Of a stretch of DNA of 64,000 nt, positions 34,667-43,955 are shown piece after piece. Made by a program: the position numbers and the translations under genes. The DNA is from DRYS01 sp964491605 (GTDB lineage Archaea; Thermoproteota; CALKCG01; B24; DRYS01), in the NCBI GenBank assembly GCA_964491605.1, contig CAZBGY010000001.1, positions 122,902 to 186,901 on the forward strand, written 5' to 3'. Within the stretch, counting starts at the first letter, position 1; every line of letters starts with the position of its first letter. Under the pieces are notes generated by a model. It did no database searches. It was not told the DNA's origin and saw only the letters and a program-made list of their open reading frames with translations.

Positions 34667-35455
34667 ATGACCATACTGGCATCCCTACTGAGGCTAATAG
34701 GTATCTATAAGATCTATGAATGGTGGTTGCATCGTCAGGTTAAGAGCGGAGCTATTCCGCAGCATGTAGCCGTAATACTCGATGGGAATAGGAGGTGGGC
34801 TAAAGATAGAGGTCTACCACCTTGGATAGGTCATGAGTACGGTGCGAAGAAGGTTGAGGATCTTCTCAAATGGTGTCTAGATTTAGGCGTACCTATACTT
34901 ACATTATTCGTATTCTCCACAGAGAATTTCTACAGACCTAAAGAGGAGGTTGAAAATTTAATGTCAATTTTTAGAAAATATCTCGAAAGACTCTTGAAAG
35001 ATGAGAACATACATAAAAATATGGTTAGAATTAAATTCATAGGTAGGCTTGATCTACTTCCGGAAGATATATCGAAACTTGCTAGCGACATCGAGGAGTC
35101 TACAAAGAATTACTCTAGTAGATGGCTTAATGTAGCTATAGCATATGGAGGTAGAATGGAAATAGTAGATGCCGTTAGGAAGATATCGGCTAAAGTTATG
35201 GAAGGTTTACTGAAGCCAGAGGATATAGATGAGAAGATTCTAGAAGAGCACCTTTATACATCACATCTACCCAAACCAGATCCAGATTTGATAATAAGGA
35301 CGAGCGGTGAGGAAAGGCTTAGCGGCTTCCTACTCTGGCAAAGCGCATATAGCGAGCTATGTTTTCTAGACGTTTACTGGCCGGAATTTAGGCGTATAGA
35401 TCTATTAAGGGCTATAAGAACCTATCAGCAGAGGGAGCGTAGATACGGTAGATAA
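34667..35455 (+). CDS. uppS: Cis-polyprenyl diphosphate synthase (UppS family)
   Basis: The 262-residue protein has HVAVILDGNRRWAKDRGL near residue 33 (catalytic Asp), IGHEYGAKKVEDLLKWC, TLFVFSTENFYRPKEEVE, AIAYGGRMEIVDAVR and PDLIIRTSGEERLSGFLLWQSAYSELCFLDVYWPEF, all cis-prenyltransferase regions. It makes the long polyprenyl phosphate carrier for glycan assembly. It is divergent from the mevalonate-entry operon whose product it ultimately uses, a sensible association. Start ATG at 34667; an N-terminal hydrophobic stretch is short. The sequence downstream (35456-35664) contains no gene. Confidence 0.94.
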   Translation: MTILASLLRLIGIYKIYEWWLHRQVKSGAIPQHVAVILDGNRRWAKDRGLPPWIGHEYGAKKVEDLLKWCLDLGVPILTLFVFSTENFYRPKEEVENLMSIFRKYLERLLKDENIHKNMVRIKFIGRLDLLPEDISKLASDIEESTKNYSSRWLNVAIAYGGRMEIVDAVRKISAKVMEGLLKPEDIDEKILEEHLYTSHLPKPDPDLIIRTSGEERLSGFLLWQSAYSELCFLDVYWPEFRRIDLLRAIRTYQQRERRYGR

Positions 35456-35664
35456 TGTGAAACAGCATAATCTATATGTAGCCTTCTAAGTAGGTTTAAG
35501 AATATCGTCGATCGATAGATTCTCTTCGAATATCATCGCGTATTGGTTGTGATAATCTAGTTATAGGTAATTTTGGGATGGCTATGTTGATGTATTTATC
35601 GTATCTGATAAGCTATACACCACAATACCGACTGTAATGCCGATCGGCTACTTATTCATCCCTA

Positions 35665-35674
35665 ACTTATAAGA
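35665..35674 (+). promoter_or_regulatory. TATA box for mre11-rad50
   Basis: ACTTATAAGA lies 34-43 nt before the mre11 ATG at 35708, with expected transcription start near 35695-35700 and a leader of about ten nucleotides. The rest of the ~250-bp gap between uppS and mre11 shows no ORF or RNA gene. Confidence 0.5.
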
Positions 35675-35707
35675 CAGGTTGGGTATATCATTATAGTGGC
35701 TTGAAAA

Positions 35708-36901
35708 ATGGCTAAGCTCAACTTACTCCATACAGCTGATTTTCATCTAGGTGCATGGCCTGTAGGTTTACCGCTAGTTAAACGTAGTATTAGATTGAAG
35801 GATTTCGAGGATCAACTATTAAAGATTAAAAACTATGCATTAGAGTATGGTTGTGATTTTCTAGTTATCGCAGGCGATATATTCCACACAGTTAAACCTT
35901 CCAGTCTTCTACTAGATGTATTTGCTAGATTTGTATACAGTCTAACTTCTAAGGGTGTATCGGTAGTAGCTATAGCTGGGACGCATGATAAACCTAAAAC
36001 GGAGGATACTCCATCATACCTTAAAGCATTATCAGATGCAGGTATACCTTTATTTTACTTCACGGAAGAACCTACGGTTATGTATTTGAAGGGCCGTATA
36101 AGCGGTAGAGTTGTTAAATTCTCTATGATACCCTACATTCTGCCATCTATTCCTGATAGGAATATGTCTAGATCCAAGATGATCGAAGTTGTAAGAGATA
36201 CTATTGCAAGAGAGGAATATAGCTACGATTACAGCGTAGCCGTAGCGCACTTATTAGTGGATGAAGCTTATGTGAAGGGTTTACCTGCTAATATGCTTCG
36301 GGAGTTTTCTGTACCAGTATCGCTGTTCTCAGAGGTGGATTATGTATGCCTCGGACATATACATAGGCATCAAGCCCCATCTAGTAACGTCGTCTACTCT
36401 GGCTCTATAGAACGTATAGATTTCGATGAAGAGGATGATGTCAAAGGCTTCGTATTAGTCAGCGAAAATGGTGGGGGTTTGGAATGGATGTTCAATGAGC
36501 TTCCTTGCAGACCTATGAAGAGCATACCACGCCAGGGATTTCTCGATCTCCCTACCGAAGAGAATATGGAGAACATATTAGAATCTACGCTAAGATCTTC
36601 CGGAGATATCAGGGATGCTATTATCCGTTTAAGGGTTAGGATCAGCGAAGGTCAGCATATAGCTTTCTCCTCAATAGAAGATATTATGGATAGATTTATG
36701 GTATTCCACTGGGTTCTAGATATAGAAAGAGTTAGGTCGGGCTACCCTAAACCATCTAGATACGATAGATCATCCTCTATAGAGGATCTCTTCAAGAAGT
36801 ACGTTTCAGATTTGTTAGCCGGCACTCTAGATTCAGTTTTCACGGAAAACGTTATATCAGAAGGTTTAAAACTTCTGGAGGCTGGTAGCTCTGAAGATTA
36901 A
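35708..36901 (+). CDS. mre11: DNA double-strand break repair nuclease Mre11
   Basis: The 397-residue protein has the five phosphodiesterase motifs: LLHTADFHLGAWP (residue ~5), FLVIAGDIFHTVKPS (~52), AIAGTHDKP (~90), VAVAHLLVD (~178) and DYVCLGHIHRHQ (~216). It is the Mn-dependent nuclease that works with Rad50 to process broken DNA ends. The C-terminal ~110 residues would bind the base of the Rad50 coiled coil. In many thermophilic archaea herA and nurA are joined to this operon; neither is here. The end of the gene overlaps the start of rad50 by 11 bp. Confidence 0.94.
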   Translation: MAKLNLLHTADFHLGAWPVGLPLVKRSIRLKDFEDQLLKIKNYALEYGCDFLVIAGDIFHTVKPSSLLLDVFARFVYSLTSKGVSVVAIAGTHDKPKTEDTPSYLKALSDAGIPLFYFTEEPTVMYLKGRISGRVVKFSMIPYILPSIPDRNMSRSKMIEVVRDTIAREEYSYDYSVAVAHLLVDEAYVKGLPANMLREFSVPVSLFSEVDYVCLGHIHRHQAPSSNVVYSGSIERIDFDEEDDVKGFVLVSENGGGLEWMFNELPCRPMKSIPRQGFLDLPTEENMENILESTLRSSGDIRDAIIRLRVRISEGQHIAFSSIEDIMDRFMVFHWVLDIERVRSGYPKPSRYDRSSSIEDLFKKYVSDLLAGTLDSVFTENVISEGLKLLEAGSSED

Positions 36902-39335
36902 CCGCATTTATGTAGAGAATGTAGCTTCTTATGAGAGTTGCGAACTTGATCTAGATCGGCTTGGAAGTAGGATAATAGTATATGGAAGCACCGGAGCTGG
37001 TAAAACAACGTTCTTCATAGATGCTTTGACAGCAGCGTTCTTCAAGAAAGCTTACGGGGAACTCGATGCATCGTCTGTATGGTGGATTCTAAGATCTGGA
37101 TCGAATAAACCTGCGAGGATTGAAGTAGATTTCGAAGTAGAAGGTGTAAGGTATAGAGTTCGTAGAGTCTTCCACCCAGATAGAAGGAGTCAAGCTTGGC
37201 TATACATCGTAGATGAGGAGGGGAGAATACAACGTATAGTAGCATCTACGGTGCAGAGTGTAGATGCGGAAATAGAGAAGCTTATCAAACTCGATTACCG
37301 TACATTCCTATATACACTTCTCATTCGTCAAGGTGAAGTAGCAGGTATTATCGGTAGAAATGTCTCGCCTTCTCAACGTAGAGAAATATTCATGAAAGCG
37401 TTCAATGTAGATTTCGAGAAGCAGAAAGAGGAGGCTAGAAGACTTAGAGATCTATATTATATGAAGATTGAACGGCTTAAAACTGATATATCTAGGATCC
37501 AAACCTATATTTCGCAGTTAAGTAATCTGAAAAATCTTCTAGAATCTATAGAATTAGAATTAAATTCATCGTTAGAAGAGGTTTCTAATCTTAGAGTGGA
37601 ATTAAACGGAATCGAGGAGAATATACGTAGAAGTGAGGAAGTGCGTAGCTTACTTAACAGGGAGCTTGGAAAGCTTGAAGCCGAGTATTCCAAGCTTAAA
37701 GATTTAACAGAAAAACTTAATGAGCTTAAATCTCGGAAAGAATATTTTACACGAAACCAGGAACGTTATCCATTTTTAAAATCTGAGCTCGATGAATTAA
37801 AATCCCGTATAGATATTCTCGAAAAGCTACGTATTATGGTAAAGGATTATGAAACGTTAAAATCTAAGCTTTCTTCTCTAGAAACGACCATAAGACTATC
37901 ATTATCTATGAAAAGAAGACTTGAAGAGCTTAAAAATAGTTATGATGAACTCTCCCGTAAAATCAAGCTTCTAGAGAAGGTTGAAGAAGAGAAGAATAGG
38001 GTTATGGAGGATATCGATAAGATTCGATCAGATATCGTAAGCTTAGAGGAGCGGCTTAAATTTTCTACGGCATCATCTGCTGAGCTTTCGAAGAGCGATG
38101 TGTGTCCTATATGCGGATCTAAACTCACTGAATCGGTCAGAGAGAGTCTACAGAAACGTTTCGCCGATGAAATAGATAAGCTTAGGCGCATCATAGATGA
38201 TAAGAAGCTCATCTTAGATGTTCTAAGAGAGAGGATTAGAGAATGCGAAGCTAGGATTACCACCCTAGCTCAAGCTAGAGGTGCTCTCAAACCTATAGAG
38301 GAGGAGATGGAGAAGATACGTTTTGAACTAGATAGATTAACGGTGAGCGAAGAAGAGTATAAGAAGGTTAAAAGCTCTTTACTATCGATCGAATCCGAGC
38401 TTAGATCCGTATTAGGCTCTACATATAGTGGGTTGGATGAACTTGATAGGAGGCTTGAAGAGCTTAAATCGGCTTATCGATCTCTAGATGAGGAGATTAA
38501 AAGATTAGAATATCTTCAAGTAATCGTAAATGATTTGGATAAAGAAATAGCTAAACTTGAATGCGATGTTGCAGGTATCGGTAGAGTCGAGAAAGCTATA
38601 GATGATGTTAAGAAGAAGCTTATGGAGGTAGATTCATCGATCAGAGATATGTTGAAACGTAGATCTGAAGTAAATTCTAAGCTTGAATTATGGATAAAGA
38701 AGTGTGAAGAGCTAAAATCTATGAAGAAGAGTATAGAGGAAAAGATTCAGGAGTGTGTTAGATTCTCAGAGGAATTATCTAGACTTGAAGCAGAACTTAG
38801 AGATGCGTCCTATAAATATAATACGTATAGGATACTCTACGAGAAAGTTTTTCATGATAAAGGATTCCCTATGTATCTTTTGCAAAATATAATATCCTCT
38901 GTAGAGTATTGGAGCCGTATATATCTATCCAAGCTTTTACCTAGGGTAGATTTAAGGATGAATATCTCTCGCGAAGGTGACATATCTATAAAGATATACA
39001 GCGACGGTGTTGAGAGGGAGCTTTCAACCTATAGTGGGGGTGAAGCTACCTTGATAGGTTTCGCAATACGGCTTGGAATAGCTAAAACGCTAGCCGAAAA
39101 GAGGGGTGTAAAGAGCTTCAAGATGCTTATACTAGATGAAGGCTTCGGCCCGCTAAGCGATGAATTCAGAACACGCCTCCTAGAAGTATTAAAGGAATTC
39201 AGCGTAGACTACGAGAAGATCATCATCATATCGCATATAGAGGATATTCAGAATTCGCCTGTATTCACGGATGCTATTTATGTGAGTAGAGATTCATCTG
39301 GAAGGAGTCGTATAACGATAACAAGTAATATTTGA
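36891..39335 (+). CDS. rad50: DNA double-strand break repair ATPase Rad50 (CTG start)
   Basis: The complete protein is about 814 residues: KINRIYVENVASYESCEL at the N terminus, Walker A YGSTGAGKTT (31-40), Q-loop RQGEVAGI near 143, two long coiled-coil arms, the zinc hook CPIC (Cys405, Cys408), signature YSGGEATLIGFAIRLGIA near 713 and Walker B MLILDEGFGPLSDE near 745. The first ATG/GTG/TTG in frame is TTG 37026, already past Walker A, so it cannot be the true start. CTG at 36891 has GGAGG at 36877-36881, nine nt upstream, and gives the family N terminus. An in-frame stop (TAA, ~36865) bars a longer form. Walker A has T where most Rad50 have N. Confidence 0.9.
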   Translation: MKINRIYVENVASYESCELDLDRLGSRIIVYGSTGAGKTTFFIDALTAAFFKKAYGELDASSVWWILRSGSNKPARIEVDFEVEGVRYRVRRVFHPDRRSQAWLYIVDEEGRIQRIVASTVQSVDAEIEKLIKLDYRTFLYTLLIRQGEVAGIIGRNVSPSQRREIFMKAFNVDFEKQKEEARRLRDLYYMKIERLKTDISRIQTYISQLSNLKNLLESIELELNSSLEEVSNLRVELNGIEENIRRSEEVRSLLNRELGKLEAEYSKLKDLTEKLNELKSRKEYFTRNQERYPFLKSELDELKSRIDILEKLRIMVKDYETLKSKLSSLETTIRLSLSMKRRLEELKNSYDELSRKIKLLEKVEEEKNRVMEDIDKIRSDIVSLEERLKFSTASSAELSKSDVCPICGSKLTESVRESLQKRFADEIDKLRRIIDDKKLILDVLRERIRECEARITTLAQARGALKPIEEEMEKIRFELDRLTVSEEEYKKVKSSLLSIESELRSVLGSTYSGLDELDRRLEELKSAYRSLDEEIKRLEYLQVIVNDLDKEIAKLECDVAGIGRVEKAIDDVKKKLMEVDSSIRDMLKRRSEVNSKLELWIKKCEELKSMKKSIEEKIQECVRFSEELSRLEAELRDASYKYNTYRILYEKVFHDKGFPMYLLQNIISSVEYWSRIYLSKLLPRVDLRMNISREGDISIKIYSDGVERELSTYSGGEATLIGFAIRLGIAKTLAEKRGVKSFKMLILDEGFGPLSDEFRTRLLEVLKEFSVDYEKIIIISHIEDIQNSPVFTDAIYVSRDSSGRSRITITSNI

Positions 39336-39381
39336 AGGAAAGTTTTTATTAGTATGATATCTAGAAACCTAAAGTCAAGCT

Positions 39382-39699
39382 ATGCCGATAGATGAATCTA
39401 AGCTATCTGGGGATGAGCTGATAGTGTACAATGCTTTAAAGGATATAATCGATCCTGAATTTGGCTTTTCGATAGTAGAAGCAGGGTTTATAGATGAGAT
39501 TAAGGTCGAAGATGGGAAAGTAAAGGTGGTTTACCATCTTTCAGCTCCTTTCTGCCCTTCGATCTTCGCCTTACAGATAGGGCTAAATATAAAGCATAAG
39601 CTTCATAGTATACCGTTCGTACGTGAATCGGAAGTCGTACTGATAGATCATTGGCAGTCTGAAGAGATAAATAAAGCTATAAGAGAGTACAAACCTTAA
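39382..39699 (+). CDS. MIP18/DUF59 family iron-sulfur assembly protein
   Basis: The 105-residue protein has NALKDIIDPEFGFSIVEAGFIDEI and HLSAPFCPSIFALQIGLNIKHKL with the conserved Cys in the FCPS motif, the DUF59/MIP18 fold. Family members (PaaD, SufT, eukaryotic CIA2) help to insert Fe-S clusters. DPEFGFSIVEAGFI differs slightly from the common DPEIPVNIVDLGLI. It follows rad50 by 46 bp on the same strand and may share its transcript. It is convergent with the HD gene, overlapping by 4 bp. Confidence 0.85.
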   Translation: MPIDESKLSGDELIVYNALKDIIDPEFGFSIVEAGFIDEIKVEDGKVKVVYHLSAPFCPSIFALQIGLNIKHKLHSIPFVRESEVVLIDHWQSEEINKAIREYKP

Positions 39700-40346
39700 C
39701 CGCTCCTACCCAACTCCTCGAGGATTCTAAGAGCATCCGTCACCGTGATGGTCTCAGGGGGTTTAATTCCGCTTCTCTCCATGGCTAACTGCGCGCCTCT
39801 TGTAAGCTCGGATGCAAGTGTAGAATCTATATAGTCTGCGAGATGCACTATAAGAGCTTCAATAGTTTTAGGAGTTGAAGGCCCATACTTTCCATGAGCT
39901 GCTAGAACTGCGTGAACCAGTTTAATCGGGAAACCTCTACGTATAAGCTCAGATACTATCAGCGTATGATGATCTAGGAATAGACCTAGGTCGCTCCGCC
40001 TAAAGCTTTCACCTCTCTTCTCGTAGCAATAAACTTTGTATAGATCGTGTAGTATTAACGCGGATATGACGGTATCCCTATCCACCTTACCTTTATAGTG
40101 CTTCTCGATTAGATCTGAGAGAGCTAATCCTATCTCTATCGATGCGATCGTATGCTCTAGTAATCCTCTCGCATATTCATGGTGAATCTTCTCTCCCGCA
40201 GGTGAATCTGTTAACGTAAGCGGATAATAACCATAAAGCTTCCGGCTGATAGATTTTACTATCCTACGAACCTTTCGTCTAATATTTCTATCGGATATCC
40301 GCTCTATATAGCGGTAAACTTGCTCCATTAAATCATTCGTAGACAT
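39696..40346 (-). CDS. HD-domain phosphohydrolase
   Basis: The 216-residue protein has a C-terminal HD domain: LLEHTIASIEIGLALSD near residue 62, ALILHDLYKVY near 97 (the HD pair), LDHHTLIVSELIRRGFP near 124, LAAHGKYGPSTPKTIEALIVHLADYIDS near 148. These spaced His/Asp residues bind the metal. The substrate (nucleotide, cyclic nucleotide or RNA end) cannot be told. A basic N-terminal helix (RRKVRRIVKSISRKLYG) precedes the domain. Start ATG at 40346. Confidence 0.85.
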   Translation of the reverse strand: MSTNDLMEQVYRYIERISDRNIRRKVRRIVKSISRKLYGYYPLTLTDSPAGEKIHHEYARGLLEHTIASIEIGLALSDLIEKHYKGKVDRDTVISALILHDLYKVYCYEKRGESFRRSDLGLFLDHHTLIVSELIRRGFPIKLVHAVLAAHGKYGPSTPKTIEALIVHLADYIDSTLASELTRGAQLAMERSGIKPPETITVTDALRILEELGRSG

Positions 40347-40408
40347 AACGATTATAAGCTACTCTAATCCTTTAGATAAATGAATCTTTCCATTACCTAG
40401 CTCTGATA

Positions 40409-40431
40409 CCTCCATAGACTACTAGTGGAGG
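40409..40431 (+). other. Hairpin upstream of the pyruvate-kinase-domain gene
   Basis: CCTCCATAG (40409-40417) pairs with CTAgTGGAGG (40422-40431) with one bulged G and a four-base loop. It lies in the 168-bp gap between the divergent HD gene and the gene at 40515. TATA-like GAATTATATTTAGG (40501-40514) abuts the next start. The hairpin may be an operator or RNA structure; function unknown. Confidence 0.3.
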
Positions 40432-40514
40432 CTAAACGCCTTAACACTACTAACATTACATACGATACGTAGTCAACGTTATTACCTAAATATCTAAGCC
40501 GAATTATATTTAGG

Positions 40515-41099
40515 ATGCTTATGGGTTATCAGGATAAGATTATAAGGTATTTTGATAAACCAGGCCCTGAGAATACAGTCGCTACCTTGGAAGCCGTGAA
40601 GGAAAGAGTAAAGGAGCTTGGTATTAAGCATGTAGTAGTAGCTTCCACCTACGGAAGTACCGCTTTGAAAGCTATAGAGGTGTTCAAGGGTACGGATGTA
40701 GAAATAGTCGTCGTCACTATATCCAGGAGTTTTGAGAAGGAAGGCTGGGTTATGGATGATGATGTTAGGAAGAAGATAGAATCGCTCGGTGCTAAAGTTC
40801 TAACGTGTACGCATGCATTAGGTGATGATATCGATTCTTCTTTCACGGATAAATTCGGCGGCCGCTCGTATAAGCAGATAGTAGCAGATACTCTTAGAAG
40901 GTTTTCTCAGGGTATGAAGGTTGCAGTCGAGGTAACCCTTATGGCGGCTGATGCAGGACTTATACCTGTGGATAGGGATGTAGCCGCTGTAGCCGGTACG
41001 GATAGAGGTGCCGATACGGCGATAATAGTTAAACCGAGCTACTCGAGAAGATTCCTAGAGTTTAAAGTTAAAGAGATAGTTGCTATGCCTAGCTGCTAG
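40515..41099 (+). CDS. Pyruvate kinase alpha/beta-domain-like protein
   Basis: The 194-residue protein consists of one domain like the C-terminal domain of pyruvate kinase: ENTVATLEAVKERVKELGIKHVVVASTYGSTALKAIEVF, EIVVVTISRSFEKEGWVMDDDVRKKIESLGAKVLTCTHAL and MKVAVEVTLMAADAGLIPVDRDVAAVAGTDRGADTAIIV. Many archaea encode this as a stand-alone protein with no known activity. There is no catalytic TIM barrel, so it is not pyruvate kinase. The start may be ATG 40515 or ATG 40521. Confidence 0.85.
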   Translation: MLMGYQDKIIRYFDKPGPENTVATLEAVKERVKELGIKHVVVASTYGSTALKAIEVFKGTDVEIVVVTISRSFEKEGWVMDDDVRKKIESLGAKVLTCTHALGDDIDSSFTDKFGGRSYKQIVADTLRRFSQGMKVAVEVTLMAADAGLIPVDRDVAAVAGTDRGADTAIIVKPSYSRRFLEFKVKEIVAMPSC

Positions 41100-41133
41100 A
41101 TGGAAGATACAGCCTTCTTCTCTATAATAATAC

Positions 41134-42129
41134 TTAATTTATAAACTCGATCCTCATGCCTACACCTGTTTCTAAAGCCTTTCTATAAACATAATCGGCT
41201 ACTATCGCGTCCTGTACGGCTAGCCCTGTGGATACGAATACCGTTATCTCATCCCTAGTTAATCTTCCCTGCTTCATCCCGGCTATAACTTCACCTATCT
41301 CTCCAGCTATATCCTCCCTACTTAAGATTCCTGTAGCTATCGGTACGTTAACTTCCCCACTATACATAGCTTGAGCGAGGTCGTCTACGAAAATCCTAGC
41401 ATCCATAAGGATTCTTGGTTCAAGTTCTTGTTTACCAGGTGCATCGGCTCCTATACAATTGAAGTGTACACCGTTTTTAACCCATAATCTATAGATTATA
41501 GGTTTACGAGATGGTGTCGCGGTAACGATTATATCAGCATCCTCTACAGCTTCTCTAGCCGTCTCTACAGGTTTAGCTACAGCTACATACTCCTTAAACT
41601 TTGAAGCTAGAGCTTGAGAAGCTTCGGCACGTATATCGTATACTCTTATTTCTTCGATATGTTTGGAAACCTGTAGTATCGCTTCAACCTGCCCATACCC
41701 TTGCCTCCCAGCTCCTATGACTGCTAATATACGTGCATCAGCTGGTGCAAGCCATTTAACAGCTACAGCCCCCGCAGCTGATGTACGTACTAGGGTTATC
41801 CATGTACCATCCATAATCGCTAGAGGTTTACCATCTTCTCTATCCAGTACTATTATGGTTGCTAGAACTGTATGTAAGTTCCTAGTAGAAGGATTAAGCG
41901 GATAAACCGTAACTATTTTAGCTGCTAGTATACCCTTATCATGTATATAACATGGCATAACCCTCAAATCTCCAGAATATTCCGGGATTTCTACATAGAT
42001 TTTAGGAGGCATTCTAACTTTTCCTAGAGCTTTAAGTTTAAATGCCTCTTCTACTAAGGGTATAGCCTCCCTTATAGATACAAGCTTCCTCGCATCTCTC
42101 TCAGTAAGTATAAGTGTATCCCTGCTCAT
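41134..42129 (-). CDS. Ornithine cyclodeaminase/mu-crystallin family (possible alanine dehydrogenase)
   Basis: The 331-residue protein has the Rossmann motif AVIGAGRQGYGQVEAIL near residue 139, LVRTSAAGAVAVKWLAP near 109, IIVTATPSRKPI near 198, HFNCIGADAPGKQELEP near 219 and FVDDLAQAM near 246. This fits the family that includes bacterial ornithine cyclodeaminase, archaeal alanine dehydrogenase and ketimine reductase. The GADAPGKQEL segment resembles the archaeal alanine dehydrogenase group, but the substrate is an inference. Divergent from the UroD-like gene. Confidence 0.85.
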   Translation of the reverse strand: MSRDTLILTERDARKLVSIREAIPLVEEAFKLKALGKVRMPPKIYVEIPEYSGDLRVMPCYIHDKGILAAKIVTVYPLNPSTRNLHTVLATIIVLDREDGKPLAIMDGTWITLVRTSAAGAVAVKWLAPADARILAVIGAGRQGYGQVEAILQVSKHIEEIRVYDIRAEASQALASKFKEYVAVAKPVETAREAVEDADIIVTATPSRKPIIYRLWVKNGVHFNCIGADAPGKQELEPRILMDARIFVDDLAQAMYSGEVNVPIATGILSREDIAGEIGEVIAGMKQGRLTRDEITVFVSTGLAVQDAIVADYVYRKALETGVGMRIEFIN

Positions 42130-42197
42130 CCATAGCTGTATCTGCTTCTTGAACTATTTATATTCTTCTTTCTAATGTAACTATCGGTGGATCTAAC

Positions 42198-43289
42198 GTG
42201 AATCATCTTGAAAGGTTTCATAGGGTTTTCAGGTTTATGGAGGTAGATAGGGTTCCAGACTACGAGTTTGGGTATTGGGTTGAAACGATAGATAGATGGC
42301 ATCGAGAAGGATTACCTACAGATAAGAAGACGAATAAAGATGTAGAATTGTATCTAGGGCTTGAGGGATGGGATTGTATAGAGATGCTACCTGTAAGAAC
42401 TGGTTTATGGCCGACACCACCGAGTAGAATAATCAAAGAGGACGGAAGGAAGACCATTATCGATGACGGGATAGGCGGCATCTATGTATCGTCGAAGATA
42501 GGATCTACACCACCGTACTATATAAGGTATCCGATAAGAAGCCGTAACGATTGGGAGAAGCTTAGGCAATTCTTCGATCCGAATACTCCTGGTCGGCTAC
42601 CTCTGAATTGGGATGAGATAGTGGAATCCTATAGGGATCGAGATTACCCGTTAGGTATAGGTTCATTCAGCCTATACGGATGGCTTAGGAATTGGATGGG
42701 TGTAAAGGGTATATCCGTAGCATTCTATAGAGATCCGGATTGGGTATGCGAGATGATGGATACGCTAGTGGAACTCTGGATAGCATTAATCCGGAGAGTT
42801 CTGAAGGATATTAGAGTAGATTTCGCGGCATGGTGGGAGGATATGTGCTACAATAGAGGTCCTCTAATATCGCCTATAGTATTCGAGGAATTCATGGTTC
42901 CAAGGTATAAACGGGTTACCGATGTTCTGAAAGAATATGGTGTTACGGTGAATATACTCGACTGCGATGGGGAGGTATCCAGATTGATACCTGGATGGAT
43001 TAGAGGAGGTATTAACTGTCTACTACCTTTAGAAGCTAGGTGTAACGATCTAGCAAAGCTGAGCGAAGAATATCATGGTAGATTCGTATTCATGGGAGGG
43101 GTGGATAAGATGGCTCTAATAGCAGGCGGTAAAGTAATAGATTCGGAATTAGAAAAGCTTAAACCTATACTAGAAGCTGGGGGGTATATACCTATGGTAG
43201 ATCATAGGTGCCCGCCAGAGGTATCTTATCAAACCTACCTATACTACCTTAAAAGGAAGAGAGAACTTATAGGGAGGGTAGATCTGTAA
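42198..43289 (+). CDS. Uroporphyrinogen decarboxylase-family protein
   Basis: The 363-residue protein starts NHLERFHRVFRFMEVDRVPDYEFGYWVETIDRWHREGLP, as in the UroD/MtaA-like family (TIM barrel). It has WWEDMCYNRGPLISPIVFEEFMVPRYKRV near residue 214 and FMGGVDKMALI near 300. In archaea such proteins may be heme-pathway decarboxylases or corrinoid/coenzyme M methyltransferases; the acidic WWEDMCYNRGP block is typical of the wider methyltransferase-like group, not of HemE. No corrinoid protein gene is adjacent. The closest call is UroD-superfamily enzyme of unknown substrate. Confidence 0.82.
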   Translation: MNHLERFHRVFRFMEVDRVPDYEFGYWVETIDRWHREGLPTDKKTNKDVELYLGLEGWDCIEMLPVRTGLWPTPPSRIIKEDGRKTIIDDGIGGIYVSSKIGSTPPYYIRYPIRSRNDWEKLRQFFDPNTPGRLPLNWDEIVESYRDRDYPLGIGSFSLYGWLRNWMGVKGISVAFYRDPDWVCEMMDTLVELWIALIRRVLKDIRVDFAAWWEDMCYNRGPLISPIVFEEFMVPRYKRVTDVLKEYGVTVNILDCDGEVSRLIPGWIRGGINCLLPLEARCNDLAKLSEEYHGRFVFMGGVDKMALIAGGKVIDSELEKLKPILEAGGYIPMVDHRCPPEVSYQTYLYYLKRKRELIGRVDL

Positions 43290-43955
43290 ATTCAACATAT
43301 CCCCCCTATACCATCCTCTATTGATAATACATCGCATACCAATAGTAGGACTAGCCCTCCATATCTAGGTGATAAAGCCTTTGAAATAAGATAGAGGGAT
43401 CCTCCCAAATATTATTGACAGAATATTAGGAAAACCTAGGTGAGAAGTCATGATTAATAATCCATCCTCGATACATCCTACTCTCCTCATACCCTCCTTC
43501 ATCTAAACTTCTACACGAGAGACAATCCTACGACAAGAATGAATAATTCAGCTTCCTAGACACCTCGCAATAATCCATCTATATCATACCCATAGATAAA
43601 GCATATTTAACAACTAACCCTAAAACAGCCATCTACCGCTACGACCCCCTCGTAGGATGTAACATATAACCAAGCTCCATAATCACCCCAATCCTTCATG
43701 TATCCATATACACGACCGTATAGCTTAAACCATCTAGAAGACTTCGATATGCTTCATTATGAAGAATGAAGTAATAAGCATTGTCGATACTTCTAGAGTA
43801 TTCGAGTAAAGCTATGAAGAAGCTATCCGTAAGTTCCGATTCAACCCCACCCCGTATATAACTGATGTAAACGATGGAGATGCTAGGCTACGATATTATG
43901 CTAATGGAAAAATCCATCAGCATAAGCTAAGAAGAATCTATGAGTAGTATGGTAG
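43290..43955. other. About 670-bp gene-poor stretch, perhaps with a decayed minus-strand gene
   Basis: I see no gene that can be supported. On the minus strand, short open frames at about 43900-43690 and 43753-43607 shift into each other and read protein-like (for example GRVYGYMKDWGDYGAWLYVT, positions ~43640-43715), with stops in all frames elsewhere. This might be a frameshifted remnant, but I recognise no family. The rest (43290-43560) shows nothing. The tRNA-Gly gene follows. Confidence 0.35.

Noticed and set aside
35456..35707. Possible small RNA between uppS and mre11
   Set aside because: No stable stem, C/D or H/ACA box pattern could be found; only a TATA-like element near mre11.
42198..43289. 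HemE (true uroporphyrinogen decarboxylase)
   Set aside because: The N terminus and internal blocks fit the wider UroD/methyltransferase-like family; heme-pathway neighbours are absent.
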